DNA from: Anaeromyces robustus
Taxonomy: Eukaryota; Neocallimastigomycota; Neocallimastigomycetes; Neocallimastigales; Neocallimastigaceae
DNA length: 64,000 nt
NCBI GenBank assembly: GCA_002104895.1
Contig: MCFG01000320.1
Location: forward strand, 18,792-82,791
Direction of reading: 5' to 3'
The notes under the pieces are model-generated. The model did no database searches and was not told where the DNA came from. It worked only from the letters and a program-made list of their open reading frames with translations. Both the position numbers and the translations under genes were made by a program. This document shows, piece after piece, positions 19,078-39,499 of this stretch. How positions within the stretch are numbered: the first letter of the stretch is position 1; every line of letters begins with the position of its first letter.

Positions 19078-21205
19078 AATTAATTATTAAAAAATAAAAA
19101 TAAAAATGGAAATGATCCATTTTTATTTTTATAAAAAAGGTAATTTTATTACTATAATTAATAAATGATTAAATATTGATAATATATTGGTAGTTTATAA
19201 TGATTATACATAAATCATTATTCAATACTTATTATTATTCATTATTATTCATTATTATTATGTAAACGTATATTAAGTATTAAATTAACAGATTATATAT
19301 TATTTAAATATATAATAATGTAATTTAATGCTTAATAAAAATGAATAATAATATTATTGATTATTATAAAAAAAAAAAAAAAAGTGGTTTAAAATGTATA
19401 AAAATTTTTATAATTTTATTCTTTAGTAATTCATATTTAAGATACTATAATTAATAAGTATTCTGTATTATATTGATTTAAGGGATGAAATTTTAAAATA
19501 AAAAATTTTATTATATAAAATAGGAAATGTTACAGATGCCGTAAAAATAGTTATTAAGTAAAAGAAAAAAAAATGAAAAAAAAATGAAAAATATTTTATT
19601 TTATGATATTATAAAAAAATGAAGAAAGAAAATATTTATTTAAATAAAAAAAAAATATCAGAACAATAAAAGAAATGATAATATAGCAATATATATTTGT
19701 TTAGTTAATATAGTATTAATATAAATATAATTAGTAATATATTGTTATTATTACTGTATATTGTGTAAATTATAAAAGAACAATTATTATTTATTTTAAT
19801 GTTATAATAATATGATGATGGTAATACTAATAGTAATAATAATGATGAGTAAATTGAAATAAAATGATAATTTGAGACAATTTTTACTATAAATTGTAAT
19901 TGTGTAATTATAAATTTTTTATAAATTTTAATTTTTTATTTGTATTACATTAAAAAAAAAAAATCCTACATTATTTTAAAATGGTATAAAAATAATAGTT
20001 ATTTTTCAAGTTTTTTTTTTTTTTTTTCATTATTATAAAGAAAATATATGTCAATATTAATAGTTCTTTTTTATATTTTTAAAAATGTATTATTGTATAA
20101 TTATTAATATAAATATTATTCAATTATTATAAAATACTTCAATATAAATATTGTTATTAAAATTAAAATGTTTTAATACTCCATTTTTTAAAGAAAATTT
20201 GACAATTTTTAATAATTAATATAAATGTACATATATTATCATAATATATTAGATTATAATTTATTATATATAATTTATAATATAAATATATTGAAAAATT
20301 CCAGGGATAGAAATATGATTTAATTATCAAACATTTTATTAAAATAAATTAATGAAAATAATATATTATTAATTTTACAAATAATATATGGATAATATAC
20401 GGATTTATTTATTTTTGTTATATTTCCACCTAAATAATGAATATGTTATTAATAATACAACTTTAAAATAATACTAATCAAGAAACAAAATTATATTAAA
20501 TAAAAAAGAATTAATAAATCAATGAATAAATCAATGAATAAATAAATAATTAATAAATAAATGAATAGTAAATAATAAATAAATAAATTAATCTAAAATA
20601 CTTATAAAAATTAATTATAGAATATATAATTTATAATTTTATATCAAAAAAATTTTTTTTCTTTTTTTTATCATATAACAAACCATTACATTTCACATAT
20701 TATTTCTCAATATTCATTAAATTTCATAAAAATTTATTGAAATATAATTTTTTTGTAGAATATAATTTTTAGAATATCTAATAATTTAGAGAAATATTTT
20801 TAATTACATTTTTTATCTAATAAAACTTTACATTTAATTTTTATTTTTCCAGTTTTTTAGTTAACAATAAACAATAAAGTAAATATATTTTGTCTAAATA
20901 ATATTATTGATAAATATGTAAAATAATAATATAAGAAATAAAAAAAATTGAATTATTTTTAATAAATGAATAATAAATATATAAACAAACAAATAAATAA
21001 ATGGAAATATATATATTTATTATAATCAAAAAAAAAAAAAAAAAACTCAAGGAATTTCCTGAAAAATAATAAATAAATAATTATAAATACAAGTAAACAA
21101 TAATTAAATAAACAATGTTTTTTTTTTGTTTATATTTACTAATATATTAATGACGATATCAATAACAAGATTAAAAATGAATAAAAAATAAATAAAAAAA
21201 ATTGC

Positions 21206-21519
21206 AAAAACAATAATTTCAATTATTTTGATTTACCATAAGCATTAATTAGATTAAATAATTTGAATATAGTATAAATATTAATAATTATTCATAACAT
21301 GCAACAAAATGTTTAGATAATTAGGAATATTATAGTAATTTATTTAATGTTATAGTAAATAAGTAAAAACAATAAATTCAATTATTTTGATTTACCGTAA
21401 GAATTAATTAGATTAAATAATTTGTATATAGTATTAATAATTATTCGTAATGTACAATAAAATGTTTATATACTTAGGATTATTATAGCAATTTATTAAT
21501 GTTATAGTAAATAAGTAAA
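21206..21519. repeat. Diverged direct duplication, about 155 bp unit
   Basis: Two adjacent copies, about 21206-21364 and 21365-21519. They share phrases such as TTCAATTATTTTGATTTACC, TTAATTAGATTAAATAATTTG and TTATAGTAAATAAGTAAA. They differ by scattered substitutions and small indels, so this duplication is older than the exact ones at 4.3 and 9.7 kb. It ends about 365 bp upstream of the Rab6 start. Confidence 0.85.
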
Positions 21520-21883
21520 TAAATGAATTAGTAAAAAAAAAAAAAAAAAAAAAAAAAACAAAGAAAAGAAAAAAAAAAAAAAAGTATTTATATACAATAT
21601 ATTTAATTATGAAAGTATTGTTTAAAAATTCAATATTATGAAAATAGTTTATCAACTGTCAACATCACCGTATAAATAAACATAATAAATAATATGTTTA
21701 TATTCATAAGATTTAAAATAATAAGAACAAATTATTGAAAAATGAAAAAGAAAAATTTTATAAAACTTCATTTTCGAATATTTTTTATATTTAGTTATTT
21801 TAAAACTATATAAATTATTAATAAACAATTTAATTTTATTTATTTTACTTTTTTATCCTTTAAATAAAAACAGTAATATCAAG

Positions 21884-23523
<1,640 letters not shown>

Positions 23524-24115
23524 ATCAATTAATAAACAATACCAATAAAATATATTATATTTAGCAATAATAGAATAAATTATTTAAATTTTTGTCTTTT
23601 TTTTAAAAAAGAAAATGATAAAGATTATAAAAATAATCTTTAATATAAATATTATCGTATAATATAAAAATAAATTCAATAATATCATATTTTCTTTAAA
23701 TAATTAAAAAGAATCAAAAATTTTTTAATTAAATACATAAAAAATTAAAAAAAAAAAAAAAATTTTTTTTATTTTACGTTATCATAAATAAGTATTAGAT
23801 ATAAGACCATTTAAAATCATATATATCAAAATAAATTGAGTATTACTATAATATAGTTTTTATTTTTTAAAAAAAAAGTATTATAAATAAAATAACTTTC
23901 ATAATAAATAAATAAATAAATAAATAATAAATAAATAAATAATAAATAAATAAAGAAATAAAGAAATAAATAAGAAGTATAAAATATATATGTATATATA
24001 TATATAATATCCTTTTAATTTATATGGACCAATATATTTAACATACAATATTTTAATATTTAATACAGATGTTAATTTTTGATTTTATAACATAAAGGTG
24101 TGTGAAAATTGAATA
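23524..24115. other. Intergenic region after Rab6
   Basis: Rab6 3' flank, with A/T homopolymers and short TAAA tracts around 23905-23970. No gene recognised. Base composition becomes noticeably less AT-rich from about 24090, where the retroelement remnant begins. Confidence 0.55.
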
Positions 24116-25012
24116 GTGCTGTGCTCATTACTAGAATTATTATATTTCAAAAATTACATATACTATTCTATATTTATTTGTAATTTCTATATATTAAAAA
24201 ATAATTTAGAATTTCCAGAATATAGCAAAGGTTTCAGATGGATACTTAGGGCAAGATGTAGATATATAATTGATGCTAGAGTTGCTAAAGCTGCTAAAAT
24301 GATTAATAATTCTTGTCCTAATTGTTGTTCATGTTGCTTCCATTGTGACAGTTATCAAAGAATTGACCATTGGTTTATTAATTGTTTCTTATTTAAAAAT
24401 CTTCGTATTAATCACTTCTCTGATCTAGATAGAAATTTTTTTTATTTTTTAGATAGTCTTTTTAATAGTTTAGTTGTGACCAGTGATAACTCAAGTGTAG
24501 ATAATAGAATTAATAATTTATAATATTGTTAAGGGTTATAAAAGTAGTGATAATATTAGGATTAATAGTATGAGTAATATAGATATTTTAGGTAATAGAA
24601 AAATAATTAATAGGTATCGATGGAAGAGATTATGGTTTTAGTGAAAGAATTAATAATTATCCATTCAAAAAGAAATGGGAATGTTTGTTTAAGTGTCAGA
24701 CTGAATCTGGTACATATTCAAAATCTCCATTTTTGTTGCGATCTGCAGCTCTATTGAATGATATCATGTCTATTGTCTGTAAAAGACAACGTATATTTTT
24801 TCAATAAATTCAAAACCAACCTCTCCAGGAATGTCAATGCTGATAACACAGTAGGATAGCCTAGTAGAGCAAATACCGATCCTATTAACGACCCAAGTGG
24901 AATAGGATAGATCAATTTTACTTTAATTCTATATGTAGAATTAAGGGCTTGTATGAATTTATTGATTTTAAATATTATTATACTACTTTTTTTCCCTCCA
25001 GTATTATTCATT
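24092..25012 (+). pseudogene. Decayed LINE (non-LTR retrotransposon) 3' end
   Basis: A patch of lower AT content with broken reading frames. The frame open at 24206-24520 contains GFRWILRARCRYIIDARVAK followed by CPNC...C...H-x8-DHWFINC. This resembles the C-terminal zinc-knuckle region found downstream of the reverse transcriptase in many LINEs. After a stop at 24521 and about 100 nt of degenerate sequence, a second open piece (about 24610-24803) includes YPFKKKWECLFKC and RSAALLNDIMSIVCKRQR, probably the ORF end. The remaining stretch to about 25012 looks like a 3' untranslated region. A matching zinc-knuckle fragment occurs at 48.3-48.8 kb. No reverse-transcriptase catalytic block is present, as expected for a 5'-truncated insertion. 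The boundaries are estimates from base composition. The minus-strand open frame here (24751-25011) is treated as a shadow. Confidence 0.6.
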
Positions 25013-25793
25013 ATTATCTATAATGTTTTACTGGTTTTTTATTTTTTTTTGTATCATTTTTTTTTTTATTATGTGTTTTTTTTTTTATGATTCTATGATT
25101 CATGTATATTAATATTTTAATTCAATAAAGATGAAGTACAATTGTATGCTATAAAAAAATATATACATTAAAAAATTTATCTAAAATAATATTATAAACG
25201 TTTAAACTTTTTTTTTTTATTTTATTTTATTTTATATTATTTTATTTTATTTTATTTTATTTTATTTTATTTTATTTTATTTTATTTTATTATTTTTTTT
25301 TATTTTTATTTTCTATTAATTTTAATTTTTGTGATTATTACTGTTATTTATATTACATATAATAATAACAGTAGTAAAAATATATATACTATATGTATTT
25401 GAATGTATCTATATGTATTTGATTGTATACATTTTTTATAAAAAAATTAACAAAAATTTATATTATTTTATTAAAAGATATATAATAAAATTTATGACTG
25501 TATTTTTTTTTTTTTTTTTTTTTTGATAATTAATATTATAGAAAATATTTGTAGATTTTTTTAAACAAAAAAAAAAAAAAAAAAAACGTATATATATGAA
25601 AGATAAAATAAAAATTATTTTCAACTTTTATTTTCAATTATATAAATTAAAGTTGAAAATAAAACATTTATTCTTTTTTAAAAAAAATATTATGAATATA
25701 ATTAATAAAAGTAATGTAATATAATAATATATAATTTATAGAAATATATATAGAAATGTATTTAAATATTTTTAAATTATAAAAAAAAAAAAA

Positions 25794-25824
<31 letters not shown>

Positions 25825-26152
25825 TAAAACAAATAAACAAAAAAAAAAAAAAAAAAAGAAAGAAAAATAAAATAAAATTAAAATTAAAAATTGAAAAAGA
25901 AAGTTATTATGAAATATAATATATATAAAAAAAAAGTTTTTTTCCCCTTTATAAAAAATATATAAACTTTAAAAAAAATTGATTTGATTTTCATATGTAT
26001 AAAAATAAATAAATAATTAAATAATTAAAAGAAATAGAAATTAGAAATAGAAATAAAAAAAAAAAGAAGAATAAGAAAAAGAAAAATTAAAATTTTTTGA
26101 TTATATTTAATTATATTTATATATATAATTTCTAATATATAAATTTGTATAT
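25013..26152. other. AT-rich region downstream of the LDB-like gene
   Basis: Holds poly-T and poly-A runs, a TTTTA pentanucleotide tract, and the 3' flank of the minus-strand adaptor gene. No gene seen. Confidence 0.55.
25218..25290. repeat. (TTTTA)n pentanucleotide tract
   Basis: About fourteen TTTTA units with one interruption near 25235. The unit is the complement of the TAAAA tract in MCM4. Confidence 0.9.
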
Positions 26153-26466
26153 TTATGAAGAAATAGTTGAGGAGTTGTTATTAGATGAATTACGACGTTT
26201 TGTTCCTTTTGGTTTACGTTGACGAGGTGATGGATTTGTTTTTGCTTTTTTAGCTTTTGGTTCACTTACTAAATCCATTTGTAATGGTGATATTAAAGCT
26301 ATATTATGTATTATTTATATATAATATATAATAAATAATAAAAAAGAATAATAATATATATATATAATATAAAATTATAGAATGAACATATAAATATATA
26401 TATATTATAAAATAGAATAATTAATAAATAATATTATTAAATCAATATATTATTTAATATATTGAT

Positions 26467-26505
<39 letters not shown>

Positions 26506-29500
26506 ACTTGACATAGGTGACTGTATAACACTTGTTGGATTAATAGTAGTGTTTGCCAAATTATTCACTGCAGAAATTAAATTATTTGCAGCACTTGATA
26601 CTACTGGATTAGTAGCTAAATTAATACTAGATGCAGTTAATCCAGTAAGAACAGAAGAAGTAGGTAAATTAAGACCTATACTAGAACTGACTGGACTAAG
26701 TGCTGAAGTTAATTTTAATGAATTATTACTACTAACAGTTACTGAATTTGTACCGACATTAATTGCATTAAGATTATTAATAGGTGGTGATAATGTTGTA
26801 GCTGTTACAGTACTAGCTAAACGTTTTTTATTTAATGCATTAGTAATGGTATCAGAAACAGAATTTAAATTTGAAGAATTTGATGTGGACGGTATTTGTG
26901 GTTGTGAAGGTACCGTATTTAAATTCAAGAGGGTATTATAATTTTGAAGATTAGCAGCAGCAGCAGCGGCTGCTTTTTCTAATCTTAATTCATCTGCTGC
27001 TAATCTTATTTCATCTGCTGTAGCAGATGAATTTGAATTTGATAAAGATAAAAGTGGTGAATTTATATCTATATTATTTAATTTTAAATTATTGATTTGC
27101 TGATTTAATGTAAGTGAATTTGTTTTTAAATCCTGTCTATATTTATTAGCATATTGATTTAATGCCACTAAAAAAAAAAAAAAAAAAAAAAAAATGTTAT
27201 TATCAATACTATTATGTAAATTATTTTAATTATTTAGTTTTTATTATAAATATTAAACAATAATATAATATACTTTTTGGTCCAACATTCCAAGAAATAC
27301 TACAATTCATTAAATCATCCATTTTATTTACAACTTCATAAATCTATTTGTAAGTAATAAATTATTAATATTAATTAATATTTAAATATATTATTAAAAA
27401 TAATAATACACATATTTATTATTAGTTATTTATATTTACTTCAAAGAAACGCTTAACAGTTGTTGGCATTCCATATTCATTAACAGCAGGATAATTTCCA
27501 TTTAAATAATTAGAATTACTTTCATAAAATTTTTTAATATTTTTAACTACAAATTCAAATATTTCTATTTTGCCTTCTTTATTAAAAGTAGTCTTTAAGT
27601 TACCATACCAATTAATCTAATAATTATTTTATTATTATATTTATGATATTAATTTTATTTGTTATGAAAAATAAAAATTGATTATTAATTTAAAAAAATA
27701 TTTATATTTATTAATAATAAAAAAAAGATCAAAAAAAAAAAAAAAATTACTTGAAGATCTGTATAGCCATAAATTAGAATACATTCTTTTCCTTCTAAAA
27801 TACATGTTCCATCACCAAGATATTTTTCATCAACAAAACCAAAAGATATACTTGTTGAATTAATTTCAGATTTTGCAATGACATCGAAATATTGTGGTAT
27901 AATTGATCTTTTTAATTCTATATACAATATTAATAATAATTAAATGATATTAATTATCATTTATTTATTTATTTATTTATTTATATATTTATATATTTAT
28001 ATATTTATATTTTATTTATTTTTTTAATTATATATATATATATATATAAAGAACATATTAAAATATTTTACCAATAGTTTTTATTTTTTGTAAATCTATT
28101 ATCATTTTAGCTTTATCTGAAAAAAAATTATTGGTATATTGTTTCCAAAATAAAATATCTAATCCCTATGGAATAAGATAATAAATTTGAAAAAAAAAAA
28201 AAAAAAAAAAAAAAAAGTGTTAAAAAAAACAATAAATATATTAATTAATAAAAATATAAATAATTTTATAAATCATTGAATTATTTAAGAAAAATACCTT
28301 ATTTTCATTTCTTAAAATAGAAAATAATTTTTGACATTTTAACAATAAACTTCCTTTGCTTCTGTAAATTAATAATATTTATTTTAAAAATGCAACGTTA
28401 ATGAATTTTTTTATTTATTTGAATATATATAGGTACAAAATAATAATTTTTAGTTCATAACATATTTAATTAAAATATAATATAATATAATATAATATAA
28501 TATAATATAATATAATATAATATAATATAAAGTATAAAATAAAATAAAAATTAAATTTAAATATAATAAAATAAAAATAAAATAAAATAAAATAAAAATT
28601 AAAATAAAAATAATAGAATAAAATAGAATAAAATAAAATATATATATATATATATATATATAAAACTTACATGATTTTTTCATTTAATGAAGATGGTTGT
28701 TGACCATAAATAGGATTTATTAATGAATTACCAACTATAGAATTAATTGAAGGTGCATCAGCACTTGTTTTATTTATATTAAATATATTAGATAGATTGT
28801 CTGATAAAGGTAATTTAACATCATCATTTCCAGAGTAATTAATATTTATATGAGTAATAGGTTCAGATTTTGTTAATAATTGATTACTTTTTAAATTGGT
28901 ATCAAAACTAAGCGCTGAAGTTAAAACATTTGATGTTGAATCTTCTACTTTTATTGAATTTGGTTTTTCTATAGTTGTAACATTAGTATTATTATTAATG
29001 GTGGTAGTAGGTGTTGTTTTACTTAATTTATTTGTCGTGGCTGATATTGTTGTTGTTGGATTATTTCTTGTTAATCCCGATAAAAGTAAATCATTAGATG
29101 ATGTTAAGGAATTACTTAATTGTTCCAATTCTGATTTTAAATTTAAATTTTTTGATGAAATTTGTAATTGAGGATTAGCTAAAGCAGCTTGAGCTTGAGC
29201 TAAATTGAGATTTTGTTGTTGTTGTTGTTGTGGTGTTTGTAATTGAATTAAACTTTGATAATTTTGAAGATTAGTATTAGCTAATGAATTGGTTAAAGAT
29301 TGAGATACAGGTGTTGGTATAGTGATAGATTTTATAGTAGAAGTAGCTATTTTATTTGGTTTACCTGTAGGTAAAGTAGATATTGTTGCTGCCACAGTAG
29401 TAGCAGTAGTAGCAGTTGATGGTGTTACAATAGTAGAATTTGCTGTTGTCGTTGTTACACTAGCAGTACTACTAGGAACAACTGTCGAATGAATACGATT

Positions 29501-31381
29501 TGTTGTGGATAATTTATTTGTTGCAACATTTACAGGTGAAGCTTGTGTAATTGAATTAATTTTATTTGTGGCCATTTTCACAGGAGAAGCTTGTGTTATA
29601 GTTGTGAGTTTACTAGTTGCTACACTTACAGGAGAGGCTTGAGTAAGAGAAGATGTAGGTGAAGTTTGTTTTGCTGTTGATTTTTTTATTTGATTAACAG
29701 ATTTTAATTGAGTTTTTGATGTTAATGTTGGAGTAGGTACATTAATTTGTGCCTTTAATGGGGGTGATTTTTGATTTGTTTTGATTTGTCTCGCTAAGTG
29801 AGATTGTAATTGAGCTTGAGAGAGTTGTAGACCTAAAGAAGTTTGAGATTTATTTAATGGTGACATCTGAGTAGTTAGAGTAGTTTGTGTTGAAGATGTT
29901 GGAAGAGGAACAGTTGTAGTAGTTGTTAAAGGATATGTTTTTGCTAGACTATCTAATGATGTTGCTACTGTTGTCAAAGCTAAAGAAGTAGCAGTCAAAG
30001 AAGTCGCTGTAGTTGGATTACTCGTCACCAATGCTGTTGTACTTGTTGGAACATTTAATACAGAAGCCGCATTAGTAAAAGATTCAATATTAATGGATGA
30101 AGTTGGTAATTGTACTAATGATGCTTGCTTTGAAAGTTGAGATTGTAACTCAGCAACTTGAATTTGAGCTGCTGTTGGAGGTTTAGTAGATGGTGTAGTA
30201 ATTGAAGTTGTTTTTAATGTAGTAGCTACAGTTGAAGTAGGTAGTTTAGTTTGTGCTTTTGTGGGAGGTGTAGAGGACTTTAATGTACCTTGTGATTGTA
30301 CAGGACTTTGGTTGATAAGTTTTAATTTCTGTTGTGCTAGTTGTTGTTGTATTAAAGTTTGTTTCGCATTAAAAGTTGGTGATTGACTTACTATATTTGT
30401 TGGTACAAGTGTACTATTTTGTAAAAGTTGTTGAGAAGCAGCAATATTTTTCTTATGAGCATCTAGTAATAAAGATTGAGGTAATTGATGAGGTGTCAAT
30501 TGACCTGGTACAGTTGGTTGTAATATTGGTGATTGTTGTGATTGTAATAATTGATTTTGTTGAACTTGCAATAATAGTTGATTTGATAAAGCAGCTTGAT
30601 CTAAAGGAGACTGACCTACAAGAATTCCTTGCTGAGCTTGTTTTTGTTTTTGCATTAACTGAATTCTTTGTAATTGTTGCTGTTGATATTGTTGTTGAAG
30701 TTGAAGTTGTAAAGGTAATTGCTGATTTTGTAATAAAACTTGTTGTTGTTGTTGAGTATATAGTTGTCTTTGTTGTCTTTGTAATAATCGCTTTTTAAAA
30801 TTTAATAATATTATTAAATAATGATAAATTTTAATATACTAATAATAATATAATAATAATAGAATAATAATATAGTAATAACAATATAATAATAATATAG
30901 TAATAATAATATAATAATAATATAATAATAATATAGTAATAATAATATAATAATAATATAATAATAATAATATAGTAATAATAATATAATAATAATATAA
31001 TAATAATAATATAGTAATAATAATATAATAATAATATAATAATAATAATATATAATAATATTATAATAAAAACATAAAATAAAATAAAAAAATTAAAAAA
31101 TGAAAATATTTTCTAATTTTTCTTACTTGTTGTTGTAACAACTGGGAATTAAGTAATTGTTGTTGCTGTTGTTGTTGTTGATATTGTTGCACTTTTAATA
31201 AATTTACAGCTATAAATATAAATAAATAATAATAATAAAAATAATAAAGTATTAATAATTATTGTAAAAATTGAAAAATGAGAAAAAAGTTATAAATATA
31301 AATAATTTCACGTTTTAATGGCTTACGTATTCCCTGTAACTGTTGTTGTTGTAAATCCTGAGGTTGGAATTGAGGATTCAT
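26153..31381 (-). CDS. LIM-domain-binding (LDB/SEUSS-type) transcriptional adaptor
   Basis: Predicted 1211-residue nuclear co-regulator. Minus-strand exons: 31381-31327, 31209-31127, 30790-28671, 28361-28298, 28165-28072, 27917-27751, 27616-27440, 27343-27274, 27167-26508, 26298-26153, all joining in frame. The N-terminal third is Gln-rich, and residues 200-750 are Ser/Thr/Val-rich low complexity. Five small exons encode one folded domain at about 753-945. It starts SLLLKCQKLFSIL, continues through GLDILFWKQYTNNFFSDKAK and YFDVIAKSEINSTSISFGF, and ends KFYESNSNYLNG. This pattern resembles the LIM-bind domain of animal LDB1, plant SEUSS and fungal Adn1/Mfg1, which bridges transcription factors to regulatory complexes. 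A poly-Ala stretch lies near 1008-1015. A basic tail (PKAKKAKTNPSPRQRKPKGT, then KRR) is a likely nuclear localisation signal. Family assignment is by recalled pattern only. The exon structure is well supported. Confidence 0.8.
28474..28530. repeat. (TATAA)n tract in LDB-like intron
   Basis: About eleven TATAA units in the intron between the large third exon and the fourth exon. TAAAATAAA-type repeats and a TA dinucleotide run follow at about 28640-28662. Confidence 0.8.
30838..31062. repeat. Higher-order AT repeat in LDB-like intron 2
   Basis: A mixed array in which TAATAA blocks alternate with single TATAG or TATAA variants. This gives a longer repeating phrase of roughly 35-45 bp several times over. 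It fills most of the intron (30791-31126). Confidence 0.8.
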
Positions 31382-36916
<5,535 letters not shown>

Positions 36917-37149
36917 ATGGTTACAACAAAACAAATATTTATAGGAATTACAGTAACTTCAATTACAATATTCATATGTTCACAATTTTTAAAATGTATA
37001 TAAATTTTTTTTATTATAATTATATATAACTTTGTATATTTTCAAATTATTAAATAATAAATTTTATTAAATATTAATATGAAATTACATAATATTATAC
37101 TATAAATGTATAATATATTTTAAATATATTTCATTAAACAAATATAATA

Positions 37150-37204
<55 letters not shown>

Positions 37205-39085
37205 TATTATAGTAGTTGAAGCTAATGATGATAAAGAAGAAAATGAAACTGATAATTCGAATAATCAAAAAAATAATAATAATGAAAGAAAAGGAATACG
37301 TTTGAGACTGAGAGGAAACGGTGATAAAAAAAATGAAAATTCAAGTAAGGAAAACAATCATATACCAATATTTATCAATATCTATTTATTAAAATAATAA
37401 TATTTTATTAATATTTAATTTTAGAAAATTAATATTTAACAATAACTATTTTATTATTATTATTATTTTAATTAATATTAATGTTATAAAATTTTTTTAT
37501 TAATAATATTTGATAATATTAATTATTTTATATAACATATATATTATTATAATTATTTTTTAATATATATATATATACAAAAAAAATTGAAAAATAAAGG
37601 TCCCAAGACATTTTCTAAAGATAAGAAAAAATTAAAACAAAATGAAGAACAACGTTTATTAGATAAAAATGAAATTCTAAATAAACTTGAAAAATTATTT
37701 TCAAAGAGAAATTATAAAATAGTAGAAAAAATTATAACACAAATGGTATAATTATTTTACTTTTTTTACATTTATTATAATATATCTATTTTATCTTATA
37801 TAATAAAAACTGATATATAATTATTTGTATTTTTAATTATTATTAGATAGAAGATTCAGATCATGAAAAATATTTAGAATGGCTTTCTAATCAAGAAAAA
37901 AATATTTATATTAAAACCTTAAATAAAGGGAAAAAAAGCCAAAAATTAAATAAAGGTGTTAATATTTGTGTTATATCTAAGAAAGACATATTACCAGGTG
38001 AAATTATATATTCTGAAAAACCAGTGGTTTCAATATTAAATCCATACTTAGATGTAATGTTTTTATTTTATTCATTGATATAATCAAATTAGCTATTGTA
38101 TATTTTAAATATTTATAATATTTGTTATTATTGTTTTTTTTTTTCCATTTATTTCTAATACACACAAACTTATTAATGAAAACTTATTTATTATTATATT
38201 TAATTTTTATTTATTTATAACAGCAAGAAGAATATTGTCAATCTTGTTTTAAAAAAATTATTTTTCAAGATAATGTTGAAGAAAAAAAAGAGAATTTTTG
38301 TTCAAAAGAATGTGAAATAAAATCAAAAGAATCTAAACGTTTATTTAATAATATTTTTTCGAGTGATGAAATATCTGAAAAATCATATTTTTCAACAATG
38401 TCATCTTGTTATGGTATATCATCTTATGATATAGAATCAGAAATTATTTATTATGATAATCCTGAAGTTGAAACGATTAATTTAGTATCAAAACCTAATA
38501 GAAATGGAATTTTAACTCCACCTCATCAGTCATCTTTACCAAATAATGTTAAAATTATAAATGAAATTTTTGAAGATGGTGGAAGCCAAAATCTTGAAAG
38601 TAATATAAAAAAATTAAATTTTGATCAAAATTATAATGATAATGATGTCGAAATTATAAAAATTAATGATCATATTAATCAGAATAATAATGATAATGAT
38701 GATGATAATATAAGTGATAATAACAGTCATTATCAGGATGATTTTGAAATTGATAAAGAATCATTATTTCAATTTTTTGATACAAAAACAAAATCAACTA
38801 CAACGAGTGGTGTTAATGAAAAAATTTTATCATATTATGATCAATTATGTTGGGAGAAAGAATATTTTTATCCATTACTTATTTTGAAAGTTTTGATTTT
38901 AATTATTCAAGATGAACTTTGTTTTAAGAAAAAAATTAAATTGCTAGAAAAACCATCTACCACACCTCCTCAAAAACATATAAATCAAAAAAATAATTGT
39001 CCAAATCATAATAAAAATAACGTAAATATTAATAACAACAATAACAACAATAATAATAATAATGACAATGATAATATTACCAATT

Positions 39086-39116
<31 letters not shown>

Positions 39117-39412
39117 TAAATTTAATTACCACCATTTTCAACATCAACAACAACAACACCAACAAAAAATAAATTATCCTAAACCATCTAATGAAAAAAT
39201 TACTATTTATACTCTTTGGGATCATATTGAAACTTTTCCATATATAGAAGAATATCCTAAATATACAGATTTGAATAATGAAACAAATAATGCATTTTCA
39301 AAATATGATTTAAAGTTTTTCAATTTAATTCATACTTTATTTTATGATGTATTTTACGAATTTGAAGATTGTAAGTAAAATCGATAAAAAGAATTAATTA
39401 ATTAATTAATTA

Positions 39413-39499
<87 letters not shown>

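Noticed and set aside
24751-25011. Minus-strand 86-codon frame
   Set aside because: It lies within the probable 3' end of the plus-strand LINE remnant and shows no recognisable domain.
26462-26941. Plus-strand 159-codon frame opposite exon 9 of the LIM-binding gene
   Set aside because: Starts in a poly-Lys homopolymer and lies wholly antisense to a well-supported exon.
28896-30798. Plus-strand Val/Ile/Leu-rich frames opposite the LIM-binding gene
   Set aside because: Shadows of Gln- and Thr-rich codons. The minus strand gives a coherent spliced protein.
38944-39225. Minus-strand Ile-rich frame within the SET gene
   Set aside because: Antisense of AAT runs.
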